Assembly (NCBI GenBank): GCA_964057225.1
Contig: OZ059899.1
Span: 8,308,001-8,372,000 of the forward strand
Source: Auanema rhodensis
Lineage: Eukaryota > Nematoda > Chromadorea > Rhabditida > Rhabditidae
Length of the DNA: 64,000 nt
Reading direction: 5' to 3'
In this document: in pieces, positions 40,425 through 53,608 of the stretch
Numbering within the stretch: the first letter of the stretch is position 1
How the letters are laid out: each line of letters begins with the position of its first letter
Notes under the pieces: generated by a model
What the model was told of the DNA's origin: nothing
Databases searched by the model: none
What the model saw: the letters and a program-made list of their open reading frames with translations, nothing else
Program-made: the position numbers and the translations under genes

Positions 40425-41168
40425 ATGAAGTATATAATTATTTTATGTGCAACTATTTTATCTCTATCCCAAGCAACAAGACTAGAAAGAGCTTCTGATC
40501 TAGACGTTCCATCAAACGTTCAAAATAGGTACCTACCTTTTAAGAAAAATTCAATAAAACAAATAATGTTCAGATCGATTTCTATCAAAGGCCACTTTCT
40601 ATGCGAAGGCAAACCATTTGACAATGTCAAAGTGCGGATCTTTAGAGATTATCAAAAAAATGGAGCTGATGGTATGTGGCATAACTAAGACTATGAATTC
40701 AATTTAAACAGAACTCGCTCAACTTGTAAGCTCCAAGAAGGCATTTGCTGGAGCGTTTCAATTGGATGGAAATACCGGAAGGTAGTAAAAACTAAAAAGT
40801 AAAAAATAAAATTATAAATAAGCTCAAACATAGATTCCCCCCCACACAAACAGAACTGCGTCCTTACGTTACAGTTCATCACAATTGCGGAATGGATGAG
40901 AAGACAACTGCTAATGTATGTTTAGCCTATAATTTTATTTTCTATACAGTTCATCACTTTCTTTATTATAGAAAGGATTCAAAAGATGGGCATTTTCGAT
41001 TCCAGAAAGCTACGTAACTAAGGGACTAAGACCCGAAAAGGTTTATAAACCACTTTTACACTCTCTCCTAATAATACCTTACAGAAGTACGACATGGGGA
41101 CTATTAATCTTCAGCTCCAATATCCTGGTGAAACTCACGACAAGAAATTTAACATGCTTGATCAGTAG
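40425..41168 (+). CDS. Transthyretin-like family (TTL) secreted protein
   Basis: Small secreted protein of 168 residues from the nematode transthyretin-like family. Exons: 40425-40528, 40574-40671, 40712-40781, 40834-40915, 40972-41040, 41085-41168; introns are 40-56 bases. A signal peptide covers residues 1-17 (hydrophobic core, cleavage after SQA). The domain begins at about residue 36 with SISIKGHFLC and continues with GKPFDNVKVRIF, a GAFQLDG strand, VHHNCG and a C-terminal PGE. The family's conserved cysteine pair is C45 and C109. The ATG lies five bases after a polypyrimidine-AG (40419), a likely trans-splice acceptor. Members are typically secreted; the precise function is unknown for most, and I do not assign one. 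Confidence 0.93.
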
Positions 41169-41216
41169 CACTGCTTGTAATGAACAATGTTATATTCGAA
41201 TTTCAATATAAAAAAC

Positions 41217-41222
41217 AATAAA
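41217..41222 (+). terminator. Poly(A) signal of the transthyretin-like gene
   Basis: AATAAA 48 bases after the stop. An opposing AATAAA on the minus strand is only 12 bases further on, so the two convergent transcripts probably overlap at their 3' ends. Confidence 0.7.
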
Positions 41223-41234
41223 GAATAACCAATG

Positions 41235-41240
41235 TTTATT
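41235..41240 (-). terminator. Poly(A) signal of the importin alpha gene
   Basis: TTTATT on the plus strand is AATAAA on the minus strand, and it is the first such signal I find after the importin alpha stop. It implies a 3' UTR of nearly 0.8 kb occupying 41240-42017, a stretch that otherwise shows no gene. Confidence 0.5.
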
Positions 41241-42017
41241 GACATGTTTGTGAACGGGTTTGGGCGGGACGGAGAAAAGGAATGGAGAAGAACTGCCAAA
41301 ACAGACTACTAAGTCGAACAGGAAGTGTATCAACTTATCGTTAGATCCACTGTATAAGAACAAAGCGGGATCACAATCTCTCTCGCTCACACATGTTTGT
41401 AGATTTCTGTTTGTAACTATGATATACATACCACTACAACAACTCTAAAAATAAGACTAAAAACAACTCTCACACGGGACTCGGGAGATAACAACGATGA
41501 GCTATATGAAGAAATAGAATAACAATAGAAAAAATACTCGTCATCATCGAGAGCAGCTGTATGAAATAGAAATATACAGAAATAATAGAAATTTTTGACG
41601 CGCGCACAAAAAATAACCAAAAAGTAAAACAATTATTATAATACAAATATATCGCGCAGAATTTAGGCGAATCGTTTAGCGACTCTCGCACGACTGGACG
41701 AGGGGGGCCACTCTCTCACAAATTCGCAACCCGGATGAGAATAGTTGCATACATCACATATACAACTCTTCTACTGATATCCACTGCATTATTTAAAAAA
41801 AAAAACCTAGAAAAAACTATAATAAACAATGCAGGGACCTGAGGGCATTTCGAGCACACTTGTTTTCAAAGCGAAATAGGAATCAGGATTCAGGACTGAG
41901 GAACAAAGAGTTCCAGGAAGACTAGCCAAAGGCTTCGGTGAGTAAAAGAACAAAATAAGGAAGGTGTTCACAATACAAATGTAATAAACTAACTGTAGAA
42001 GGATGAAATTAAGGCAG

Positions 42018-44103
<2,086 letters not shown>

Positions 44104-44552
44104 TTTGCCTTTAAAAATAAAAATTAAAAGTAAATGAAGAACAAATTTAAAACAAAAAGTTAAAAAAGTGAAAAAAAGAAAGCAATTTAATGTCAATATT
44201 TCAAAAAGGTAAGCTTAAAGCAGAAAATTCAAATTATTCGCAGAAAATGCGGGAAATCGTCATTAGAATCATTACTATCGATCGAATGAAGTATTGCAAA
44301 GACATGACTAGGGACACTGTCGCGTAAAGTTACGCTGTGCGGTTCTGTGTGGGACCACTAATCCCGCCCTTTACACCAACAGCTTTTCTTCTTTGAGCTG
44401 TAATGATGATTAATATATTATTCGTTTGATATTTGAAGTTTACAGAATGATTTTGCCGTAGGAAATTGTGTCGGATTTGGTCTAGAAAAAAATATATGTG
44501 CGAATTGATACGGGCCGAATTTTTGTTATTTTTTTGCGATTAACTCTTAATA
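44104..44552. promoter_or_regulatory. Bidirectional promoter region between importin alpha and syntaxin
   Basis: 449 bases separate two divergent start codons. The middle (about 44290-44390) is less AT-rich, with CpGs and a CCGCCC GC box near 44365. A polypyrimidine-AG at about 44445 could be a leader acceptor for the syntaxin side. The role as a shared promoter is inferred from arrangement. Confidence 0.4.
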
Positions 44553-45854
44553 ATGAAGGATAGACTGAAAGATCTACAGGTAAAGGATGGAATATTTGAA
44601 TTCTATATAAATTAACAAATATAAACGTTTAGTCTACGCATGTGAAAAAATCATCAATAGATAATAATCGTGAAAATGACCCTCTAATTTCAGAGGATTG
44701 GAATGATGTTGATGAAGTAAGTCTTGTTTATTTTTTTCTCTAAGCTGGCATATAGTTTCTTGCACGAGTGACGAAAGTTAACAAGACTTTGGAGAGATTA
44801 GAAGGTCTTTTGATCACCTTGAAAAAGCACCATAACGACATACTGATTGATCCGACACGTGACAAAAGTAAGTGCGAAACTTCGCGAGATGATAATACCA
44901 ATTTTTAGAAAGTTTTCAAGAGTTTGACGAATTAAATAAGACATTTTATGAAGAATGTAAACTGGTTCATAAAGATGTAAACGGTAAAGGATCTAAAAGC
45001 TTATAAACTTATGGAATATTTTTTAGTTTTGGATACTGAGGCTAAAAAAGCTGTTGAGCCATCTGCTGAAGGTAGAATTAAAAAAAATCAGGTAGCGACT
45101 GAAAGCATTTTTCTGATTATAACTTCGATTATATCCGGTTATTAGATGATGACATTGAGAAAAAGGCTTTCGCAAATCATTACTAAGTATAACTCAGACC
45201 AAATGGATTATCAGCATAAATTGAAGAAGAACACAATGCAATATTTGAAAATTCGTAATTTTATTCTCTTTTCTGATCACTCTCTTTTTTTTTAGAAGGT
45301 ATTGATGTTTCTGAGGAAGTAGTCATGGAGGCTATTGATAGTGGTGATGTGGGAGGTTTGACCAAGGGGGTTAGAGATATAATTTTTAAATAATTTAATT
45401 AGAGAGCATTCTTTTTAGCTTGTTCTTGCCGTAGCAGACAAAAAGGCTTTATATGAAGAAGTGAAAACTCGTCGAGATGAATTAAAAAAGTTAGAAGAAA
45501 ACTTGAGAGAGCTGCATGATTTATTTCATGATTTATATTTACTAGTCCAAAGCCAGGTATATTCAAATTTTATTTACGTATTACAGTTTCAATATATTAT
45601 ATAGGGTGAAATGATTGATAATATTGAAGCTAATGTTGAAGCTGCGGGTGAGTATGCTAACAAAGCTAAAACTAATGTTATTGGTGCTAGAGAGTTGAGA
45701 AGAAAGGCCAATAAGGTTTGTTGCATTGTTATGAATAAACTTATTTTTTTGTATACAGATGAAAATATTCATGTGCTGTGGACTGATTGTTCTAGTCATT
45801 TTCTTGTTTATTATATTACAGGGACTAGTTTGTCATTTTACACCTATATGCTAA
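44553..45854 (+). CDS. Plasma-membrane-type syntaxin (Qa-SNARE)
   Basis: Tail-anchored t-SNARE of 296 residues that drives vesicle fusion with SNAP-25 and synaptobrevin-type partners. Exons: 44553-44579, 44633-44716, 44756-44867, 44909-44983, 45027-45091, 45146-45254, 45296-45369, 45419-45556, 45605-45715, 45759-45854. The Habc region is divergent but has the DY..KLKKNTMQYLKI stretch. The SNARE motif runs from about residue 195 to 262, with LHDLFHDLYLLVQSQGEMIDNIE. Q228 matches the central ionic-layer glutamine. The transmembrane anchor is about residues 268-289, encoded by the last exon after a 43-base intron, and a short tail with two Cys follows. It resembles the syntaxin 1-4 group (C. elegans unc-64, syx-2/3/4); I cannot choose between them. 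It is the first gene of a probable operon. Confidence 0.9.
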
Positions 45855-46078
45855 AGCTTTAGTTTGTGTCATTTAACTTCTGTCTGGTTTTTTTGCCCAA
45901 TGTACTTTTGTAGAAAACAGATTATGATCTCGTGAAAACTAACAATTTCTTATATAAACTACTTAACTAATTTCATATCACATAGTGAGTTTAGTATCGA
46001 GATTATTATTGTTATACATTGTTGTTTGAAATGCCTGCGTGCCTGTCTTGTATTGTGATTTAGAAGTATTATATCACC

Positions 46079-46084
46079 AATAAA
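46079..46084 (+). terminator. Poly(A) signal of syntaxin, 91 bases before the next leader acceptor
   Basis: AATAAA 225 bases after the syntaxin stop. The next gene's acceptor AG is at 46175-46176, just before its ATG. This gap is typical of nematode operons. Confidence 0.6.
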
Positions 46085-46177
46085 TTTAATATCAGTCTAC
46101 TTTCTTGCTATCAACTAGTATGAGTCCTTTAAATACTTATCATTTCAGCTTTCCAATATTTTCTATTATGTTATAGT

Positions 46178-47396
46178 ATGGCAGGTTATGATCCTAATAC
46201 AGTAATAACCACTAAGGCAGAAACTGATCCACCAGTGAGCTTTAACACAACAAAGAGAACAAAAAAAAATTAAATTTAGGTATTAATCCCACGTAGAATG
46301 CCGCAGTCTCTCCACGAAGCTAGAGTATTAAGTTCATCTGTTAGAATAGAAGCTGGACGATATCGCGTAACTTCTCCACCTCCTTGTTTGCTTGTTTGCT
46401 TGTTTTATATCTGAATTTGCTATTAAGTTGCATCTGGAATTTCTTCAACTCATATCAACGATATTAGTAGGGTAAGAAAATCTGTTAGACCATACGACGG
46501 CCAATTGTAAGTGTGAACAACTTTTTCTTTTTTTAAATTTTGCTATTTACAGAATGAAGCCGGAAACATCTTTTGTAAAAATAGTTGATCTCCTCCCTGG
46601 TAAAACAAAAAGACGGTTTTAACTATTACAAGATAAAAGTTAAATGATACTTCAGAGTTTATTTCAATGAGGAAGATGAAGAGACTTTGGATGAGTTAAA
46701 TAGCCCAAAAAAAGTTCGGTTGATTAAGCGGTATAAAAAATATGAAGGTTTGAATTTTTTGTTTGAACGGAAAACTTTTTCGATTCAGATCCCTCAATGC
46801 CGGGTACAAGTATGTCAGATTCTAAGGAACACTCGGAACAAATTGAAATAAGAGAAAGTGATGTAGTTGTGTCTGATAATCAAGTCAGGTATATAAATTT
46901 GCAAATTTGTATTTTAAAATTTTTTGGTTGTTTTACAGGAAATCTGTCTTAGAAGAACAACATGAACAACAGTATGTCGAAGAAGTAGATGTAATAGAAG
47001 AAGAAGGGTAAAACATCATATCTATCAATTTACAAAAATAAAATTGTTCTTAGATCTGTAGTAGGTGGTTATATGCCAAACTACAACGAAGGAGCAGTTC
47101 CGGTTCCTCGGTTGCATCCTATCTCAATAGGTAATGTAGCTTTAGTGAAGCAATTACGAGGAGAAAATAATTATTTAAAAGATCAACTAGATGCAAGTTT
47201 CTATAGGTTGATATAAAGTTTCAATACGATTATATTAAATGTTTTTTCTAGAATTAAACAACTGGAAGCTTTATTAGTTGAAAGGAATCAACGATTGAAG
47301 CAGTTATTAAGAGAAAATGTAAATCTTAGTGTGAAAATTAGGAAATTAACCGCTGAAATTGGAACAGAAACGGCTGAAGCTGTAATGTATGTTTGA
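46178..47396 (+). CDS. Uncharacterised coiled-coil protein
   Basis: 287 residues, not recognised. Exons: 46178-46234, 46280-46385, 46428-46506, 46553-46615, 46656-46747, 46789-46888, 46939-47007, 47054-47206, 47252-47396; all join in phase with 40-62 base introns, which supports a real gene. The N-terminal half is polar and basic, with segments such as SVRPYDG and KKVRLIKRYKKYE. A central acidic patch (about residues 165-188) is rich in Glu. Residues about 216-277 are a strongly predicted coiled coil with leucines at heptad spacing (223, 230, 244, 258, 265, 272). There is no signal peptide or membrane segment. The ATG lies one base after an acceptor-like TATAG, so it is probably trans-spliced as the second gene of the syntaxin-elongin C operon. 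The splice choices at 46385 and 46615 are the ones that keep the frame open. Confidence 0.75.
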
Positions 47397-47519
47397 ACCG
47401 TCTTTCGAATTGTTTTATTACAAATCTTCAGGAATTCGTAAAAAGGTCTCTTTTCTCAGGGCAATGTGTCATGTAAGCTGCAAGCAGAAGTACTCTTATG
47501 ATAAATTTAAAAGGAACAT

Positions 47520-47525
47520 AATAAA
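47520..47525 (+). terminator. Poly(A) signal of the coiled-coil gene, 93 bases before the elongin C acceptor
   Basis: AATAAA 124 bases after the stop. The acceptor AG for elongin C is at 47618-47619, 16 bases before its ATG. The spacing almost equals that between the first and second genes of the trio. Confidence 0.55.
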
Positions 47526-47634
47526 TATTTTTACATTTTCCATTTTTTACGACCCTGTTGTGTTTTTAGCACATCTATTTACCTTTTGAGTATCTCACCA
47601 GTTTAGTTTATTTTTGTAGTTAAATAAATTGAAT

Positions 47635-48045
47635 ATGACCGAATTTGGCGGATGCGAAGGACCTGATGCTGCATATGTAAAGCTTGTTAGCAGTGATGGG
47701 CATGAGTTTATTATTAAAAAAGTAAGTGTAAGATTGTATGTATTTATATTTTTTTATGCAGGAACTTGCGTTGACTTCTGGCACCATAAAAGCAATGCTC
47801 AGTGGGCCTGGACAGTATGCTGAAAATGAAAGTAACGAAGTAAACTTCCGTGAAATTCCGTAAGTTGTGAAAGATTAAATCTATTTAACAAAACAATAAT
47901 CAGATCTCATGTGCTACAAAAAGTCTGCCAATACTTCACCTATAAAGTACGCTATACCAACTCAGCTACAGAAATTCCTGAATTTGTTATTAACCCTGAC
48001 GTGGCTCTAGAATTGCTTATGGCCGCTAATTTCTTGGATTGCTGA
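47635..48045 (+). CDS. elc-1: Elongin C
   Basis: 108-residue BTB/POZ-fold adaptor. With elongin B it links BC-box substrate receptors (for example VHL or SOCS type) to Cullin-2/5 ubiquitin ligases, and it is also part of the Elongin transcription complex. Exons: 47635-47721, 47762-47859, 47904-48045. Nearly the whole length is conserved, including [58 protein letters not shown] and the C-terminal [12 protein letters not shown]. Length fits the family (about 110). Probably the third gene of an operon. Its 3' end converges on the profilin gene. Confidence 0.98.
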
Positions 48046-48203
48046 ATTATTTTTCTTGATTGTATTGTTCATACTGGTGATGTAAAGACTATGTAAGAAT
48101 GAACTGAAACAAAATATTTTCAATATAATGAGCATAATTCTTAATGTTGAATCGGATATGAATTTCAAAGCTTGTGTTTCCCGATTAAATCTAGTGCAAG
48201 GTA

Positions 48204-48209
48204 AATAAA
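48204..48209 (+). terminator. Poly(A) signal of elongin C
   Basis: AATAAA 158 bases after the stop. The opposing profilin signal (48219-48224) begins ten bases later, so the two 3' ends probably overlap. Confidence 0.65.
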
Positions 48210-48218
48210 GCATACATC

Positions 48219-48224
48219 TTTATT
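48219..48224 (-). terminator. Poly(A) signal of profilin
   Basis: TTTATT on the plus strand, i.e. AATAAA in the profilin sense. It implies a 3' UTR of about 0.32 kb covering 48225-48541. Confidence 0.6.
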
Positions 48225-48541
48225 ACAACCTAAAGACATGCATAAAATGACAATTCATAGCGCCCAAAGAACACTCGGTTTCATAAATAAAAATGCACAA
48301 GCAAAAAACATAGTTCTTACTAGATGATATTGGTACGTTAACTGAAGTATAGTATAGTACTAAAAGTAAAACAAATTTAATTTAAGAAAAAACGAGAGAA
48401 CTGAAACAAGACTGAATGAGGAAAAAGATTAGCCGACACAGCCAAGAGACATTGCCAGAACAGCTACCCGCAATATTCTATAAGCAAAGATTGAACCTTA
48501 TAAATGATGTTACAAAAACCTGGCTAAAGACTTGAATCTAT

Positions 48542-49367
48542 CTAATATCCAAGGTTAATCAAGTAATCGGACATCTTTTCAACAGCAACGCGAACATCAG
48601 AAGATACTGTGTTCTCTCCTTCGTAAACAGCAATTAGGACGGCTATAAAGAAGAAAATAATCTACATAAGATTCGAAATATTTTACCAGTCTTAGTCCTA
48701 GCGGCAAAAAATCCGCTCTTTTCCTTTTTTCCGAAGATGAGATTCTCTTCAGTACGGGGAACTATGTAATGGACTTGCTCAAGATCAGCTCCAGTACTGG
48801 GAACGTTATTAATGTTATCAAAGTGGGCAACAAATTTTTTCAATTCTTCATCGGTAGCCTGAAATAATTAATTTATATTCTATCCTCTAGTTCAACTGCA
48901 GAAATGAGAATGATATAAACAGTCTCGAATAAGTAATGAACGTTGCTATAATATAATAACATTTGCCTATAGCCTAATGAGCATTAGAAAGAGTTGTTGC
49001 TGCGCTAATACAATTCAAACAATCGCCTCATTACTCATGCAGGGTTCTCCTTCTAGACCGTCAGAATAACAGATGGTTAAATGGCACTTTCGCCGTACAG
49101 GATCATACTTTTAAAAGAAAACCCTACATCTGGAGGTCTCTCGGAATAGAAAGCCAATAGTATATTTTTGTAATCATGTACCAAATCTTCATATCAGCAC
49201 ATAATAATGAAAATATTTTTGAAATGAGGTGTTCTACCTACTTTGAACAAATTAGCTCCTTCAGTTCTAGCCCAAACAGCTCCGTCAGTAGCTCCAACAA
49301 TGGCGCTCCTCTTTATGGCTGGTGATCCACTGTTCATAACATCAATATAAGCCTTCCAGCCAGACAT
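48542..49367 (-). CDS. pfn: Profilin
   Basis: Small cytosolic actin-monomer-binding protein of 132 residues that also binds polyproline and phosphoinositides. Exons in transcript order: 49367-49242, 48858-48687, 48642-48542. The N-terminus MSGWKAYIDVM carries the conserved SGWxxY polyproline-binding stretch. AIVGATDGAVWA and GFFAARTKT are family signatures. The C-terminus VEKMSDYLINLGY matches the usual C-terminal helix. Length is typical for nematode profilins. An acceptor-like CCAG lies four bases before the ATG. It converges on elongin C. C. elegans has three profilins, so I give only the stem of the symbol. Confidence 0.96.
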
Positions 49368-52300
49368 ATTTCTGGAAAAAATTGTTTGTTTACTAAATCC
49401 TGATAAAATTACAACCAATGAGAAATTATGACAAAAAAATGTTAAGCATATTTAATGACATCTGAATTAACTATCTGGGAACAATAATGAGAACGTTTTA
49501 ATCAATGAGGGTTGCGAACTGAGAGGACAGAGAACATAATGCGGTCGGCTGAATGATCTGTCACCAGTATACACTAGCTAGGGTCATGGGCGGGACCAAT
49601 CAATATCTGGACACATTTACTGTTTTAGGCCTTCCTACGAGGCAACAGAGATGTCTTAGTAGAATACAATCGAATGTGAATCAACAGGGACAAGCAAACA
49701 GGAAAATAATGACCATAACCGTGCGCCAAGGTTCCCGCGCACTTCTTAGATTCGCAAAACAACGCGGCGCGTGCGCCATTACTGTATTCATAGAGCAGAT
49801 TTCCTTTTTTTCAAGAGAAAAACATTCCAAAAACTGCGGAGTAGCATCCAAGAACCCGCTTCGGCACGAGAACGGCAGCGTAATGTTAAAGCGCCCGTTC
49901 GCGATACGCGGCATGGTCACTAATATGCCTGCAAGGCGCGGAGGGATTACTGCCAGATTCTCACTAAATTATCTTTCACAAGCACATAAGATTAAGAATA
50001 GTTTTTATAACAATCTTAAATTACTATAAATGAATTTAATGCTCACGAAAATAATATTATTCAAGAGCAATTTCCTTGAAAAAGAAATCAAAAAATTTTG
50101 AAAGAACGAAAATTTGATGCGACGACGTTGTTCTGAGTCTTGTTATTGAAGAATGGTTCTGGGTTTAAGAGAAAATGAGGGACACTGAATGATGAAAGAA
50201 AAGATGAGTCAGCGCAACATCGGCGACATGCGAAAATGACGAAGAACATGATGATGATGACGATAATAGTCACAGGAATGCAAGAACAACAATGAAAATA
50301 AAAGATTGACATATCAGAAATTGTAAAGAAGTTAGCAAAACTCTAAATAATTGTAAACTAAGGATACCTTTAATGCTTAATTGTCAGTATAGTGAAATCA
50401 GTAGAAAGAAAAATATATATTCAAAACAATGTATGTTAGACAGTTTAGTTATGTGATTTTAATGTTCACAAAGAATAAACACCAGATTAGTTGAAGGATT
50501 AATTTTTAAAAATGGGGATCTTCGAAAACAAATTGCTTTGAAATATTTTTTTCGCGCCAAAGATATTTTAAATCTTGCGTACATGAAATGAATATTTCAT
50601 ATCTCTTAAAACAAAAGAAAGCATTAGAAGATGACCATCCTAAAGAAATAAATTGTATCTAAAAATAACATTGAACGCCAATCAGTTCTTATCAGAGAAA
50701 AATAAATACGTTAAATAAGGAAATAGAAAATGAGCGGGCGGTGTATTTACAAAAGTCCAGCTGTGTCAGCCTCGAATAAAACTGCATTTTAAATATCGAA
50801 TCACCAATTGTGTAACCTGTTATTAAATACAGTGCTCATGAATTCACTTATTCAGAGCCGAATATGAACGAAAGCGGAGTTCAGTGTGACTTCCGTTTTG
50901 TTGACTTTGAGTATTGATTTTCAAGCGCACGCAATACTTATGCTTGACACACAAGTAAAAAATAAAAATATCCTTTAGGGGATGGAAGAGAAGAGGATAA
51001 CTTATAATTAAAATACTTAATTTTTTCAATGACAATCAAGGATATCAAGAGTACTTTGCTGTCTTTCTTGCTATCTTTGAAATTGCATTCATATGATGAA
51101 TAAAAAAATAATTTAGATTATCATGTATATGTATTCGTATTGGTTTAAGTATAATAGAAAGCAAGCAGTTGCGAGTATTTACAAAAATCCAGCCTAAGTA
51201 AAAAAATGAGTTTGAACGACTTACGAATACTCTTGCATATTTACGAAAATTGATCTTGAAATGCATAGTTACTTTTAAAATCGATCGTTTCTGTATTTAT
51301 TCAAGAAGGTTCCATTTCGGGATTAGTTGGAAAAACGTAGACTGACGCGATTCAATAATCGCTGTCGTGAGGAACACAAACTAGACCTTCTTCGCGATAA
51401 TGCTGTAGGGGAGAAATGACAGTCCACCTTCCACTTTAAGAAAAGGTGCAGAGAAAAACCATTGAAGAATCATAATACCGATAGGAGGCATGATGTACTA
51501 CCATTTTCTAGAAAGACTTAGTAATATATGAAATTATACGAAACATTCATAAATGACTAAAATGAGTGATTATATTAGAATTATGGGCACAATATCATAT
51601 TGTTGCTAAAGTGATGAACATAGTACGAGGGTGATCCGTCAGCAATATACCTTGCTTAGGTTTAGAGGCGTGACGTTATCTGGAAGACAATATTAGTGAA
51701 GGTTGAATGAGCAAAAAACAGACCTTATTTGTTAAAACAATAAGAATATCGATTAGTGAGTCATGAATTGACTCACATACACAATTCGGAATGGCAGAAG
51801 CTAGCATTAGTCAGCTATTCGAATTTCAGTCATCATTTCAGAATTTCAAAGGCAAATGATTGGAATTAGATAATTCGTATGTGCCTATGCTGCATGCCGG
51901 AAATGATGAGTAATCCGTCTTTTTCAAATGACCTAAGCAGTGTGATCAATAATGAACATAATGGCTCATTTGGAATGCTCTATGCCCCGCTCCATGTTAA
52001 TCGAATAGCGTTAGCATTTACTCCATATGATGATTCATCAATTTATAAACATTTTTTTTTGTGATTTTTTGTGCTAGTGTTCATGTGATACCAGATAGTT
52101 GAGAATAAGATGCACAAAACAATTAAACTATGAGCGATTAATATTTTCAAATACATTGAAATAATCAATAAAAATTTCTAGTAATTTTTCCATAGGCAAT
52201 ATGAGCATAAACAAGAATATTACTGTTGTTTTTGTTCATGTTATCTATGTTGATTCATTTTTCAGGCAAAATTGAAGTGATATTAAACAACATAATTTAA

Positions 52301-53160
52301 ATAAAAACCTTTTAGAAAAATTTCATCCATAATATCAATATTTTTGGCTTCGCTTACTAGAATTTTCAACCCATAGTTATAGTGTAAAGTTCCTAATTAT
52401 CAATCAAGCTCAAAATATTAATGTAAAAGTGAATAAGCTAAACGGCTCGAAGTACATGATAAGAACATGTTTATTCATTGAATACTTCACCAGTACATTC
52501 AATTTAGCTATATTATAAAGCTTTTTAATCCCAATATTCAAAATAAAACTGTATATTTAAATATCGAAATTATAATAATCAATTTATGGCCAGTATTAGC
52601 AGAGGCATTGTTGGAACTGTTTCAAAAAATAAAGGAATATCATAACAAAAAATAGAATTACATGCATAACACCCTCCACTAAAGAAAATTCGCTATACAA
52701 ATGTAGGTTTCATATAACTAAGGATCGGAATTCTGTAAATGTTTGAAAAATTAAATATTAATTATGTAATCAATTATTGTTTGCAGTAAAGCAAAAAAAA
52801 AGCGGGAGGACAGCTAATCCTGGAACGACAATTACTGGTTTCTTAAATCCAGTTTTGAATATGTAATTAATTAACAAATGTATCTAGCCGAGTTAAAAGA
52901 GACACCTATTACAAAAATCGGGAACTATGATAATTTAGAATATGAAAATTTTTGGCAACTTTTCTTTTCAAAAAGTTTAAAAATATCTCAATTAACTGTT
53001 GTGCGCGCTCTTATTGAATGAAAATCATTTGCATATTATTAATCTGAACAATATGCTCAGACCACTAATTGCCTTTTTCTTGCTAGTTTGTTTTTATTTT
53101 TTGTATTTTACTTAGTGTTGTAATTCCTTATCACCCATTTTTTTGACAGATTCTTCAACT
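49368..53160. other. Noncoding region between profilin and the HMG gene
   Basis: About 3.8 kb with no gene I can support. The block at about 49500-49960 is less AT-rich, with CpGs and a GC box beside a CCAAT box near 49588-49600, a promoter-like combination that could serve profilin. A 158-codon open frame spans 49553-50029, but it resembles no protein I know and its composition fits chance reading of the GC-richer block. The rest is AT-rich with scattered short open frames. Confidence 0.55.
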
Positions 53161-53538
53161 ATGGCCAAGACCATGCAGAGCTCTAGAGTTAAGAAAACCA
53201 AAGATCCAAGGGCACCAAAGAAGTATGTTATATATTTTTACTTGAAAAGTAACAAAATGATTTAAGGAGTTTGTCCGCCTATTTTTTGTGGTTGAAAGAA
53301 AACCGTGAACGTATTCAAAAAGCCAATACTACCTTGAAGCCTACGGAGATTTTGAAGCTTTGCGGAAGAGAATGGTCCACATTGGAAGATAAAACTGTTA
53401 GTTTTATAAATTTTATAATTATTTATTGTGTACCACTTACAGAAGTGGGAGAGCAAGGCTGCTGAAGATAAAGCACGATATTTGAAAGAGGTAGAAGAAT
53501 ATAAGGAGAAATCTACTAATAATCAGGAATCAGAGTAA
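53161..53538 (+). CDS. Small single-HMG-box chromatin protein (HMGB/NHP6-like)
   Basis: 95-residue nuclear protein with one HMG box, expected to bind and bend DNA without strong sequence preference. Exons: 53161-53222, 53267-53396, 53443-53538; introns are 44 and 46 bases. A basic N-terminus (KKTKDPRAPK) leads into the box at about residues 15-83. Visible box features are SAYFLWLKENRERI, LKLCGREWSTL, KWESKAAEDKARYLKE, and an acidic tail. The length is close to that of the C. elegans hmg-1.1 product as I recall it; I do not assign the symbol. An acceptor-like GACAG lies 11 bases before the ATG. A variant poly(A) signal ATTAAA is at 53603-53608. Confidence 0.93.
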
Positions 53539-53608
53539 AATAACAGTTTTTTTTTATGCCTTTACGTAACTGTCATAATTTTGAGAACTGTGAATGCCTT
53601 TTATTAAA

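Noticed and set aside
46553-46747. Alternative donor after CCTG (46600) in the coiled-coil gene
   Set aside because: It would need an unusual GAG-shifted acceptor. The donor at 46616 gives a 40-base intron with a normal TTCAG acceptor in phase.
49553-50029. 158-codon uninterrupted open frame, among the longest single-exon frames in the window
   Set aside because: The translation resembles nothing I know, lies in a GC-richer block where stops are rarer, has an overlapping open frame on the other strand, and the genuine genes here are split by short introns.
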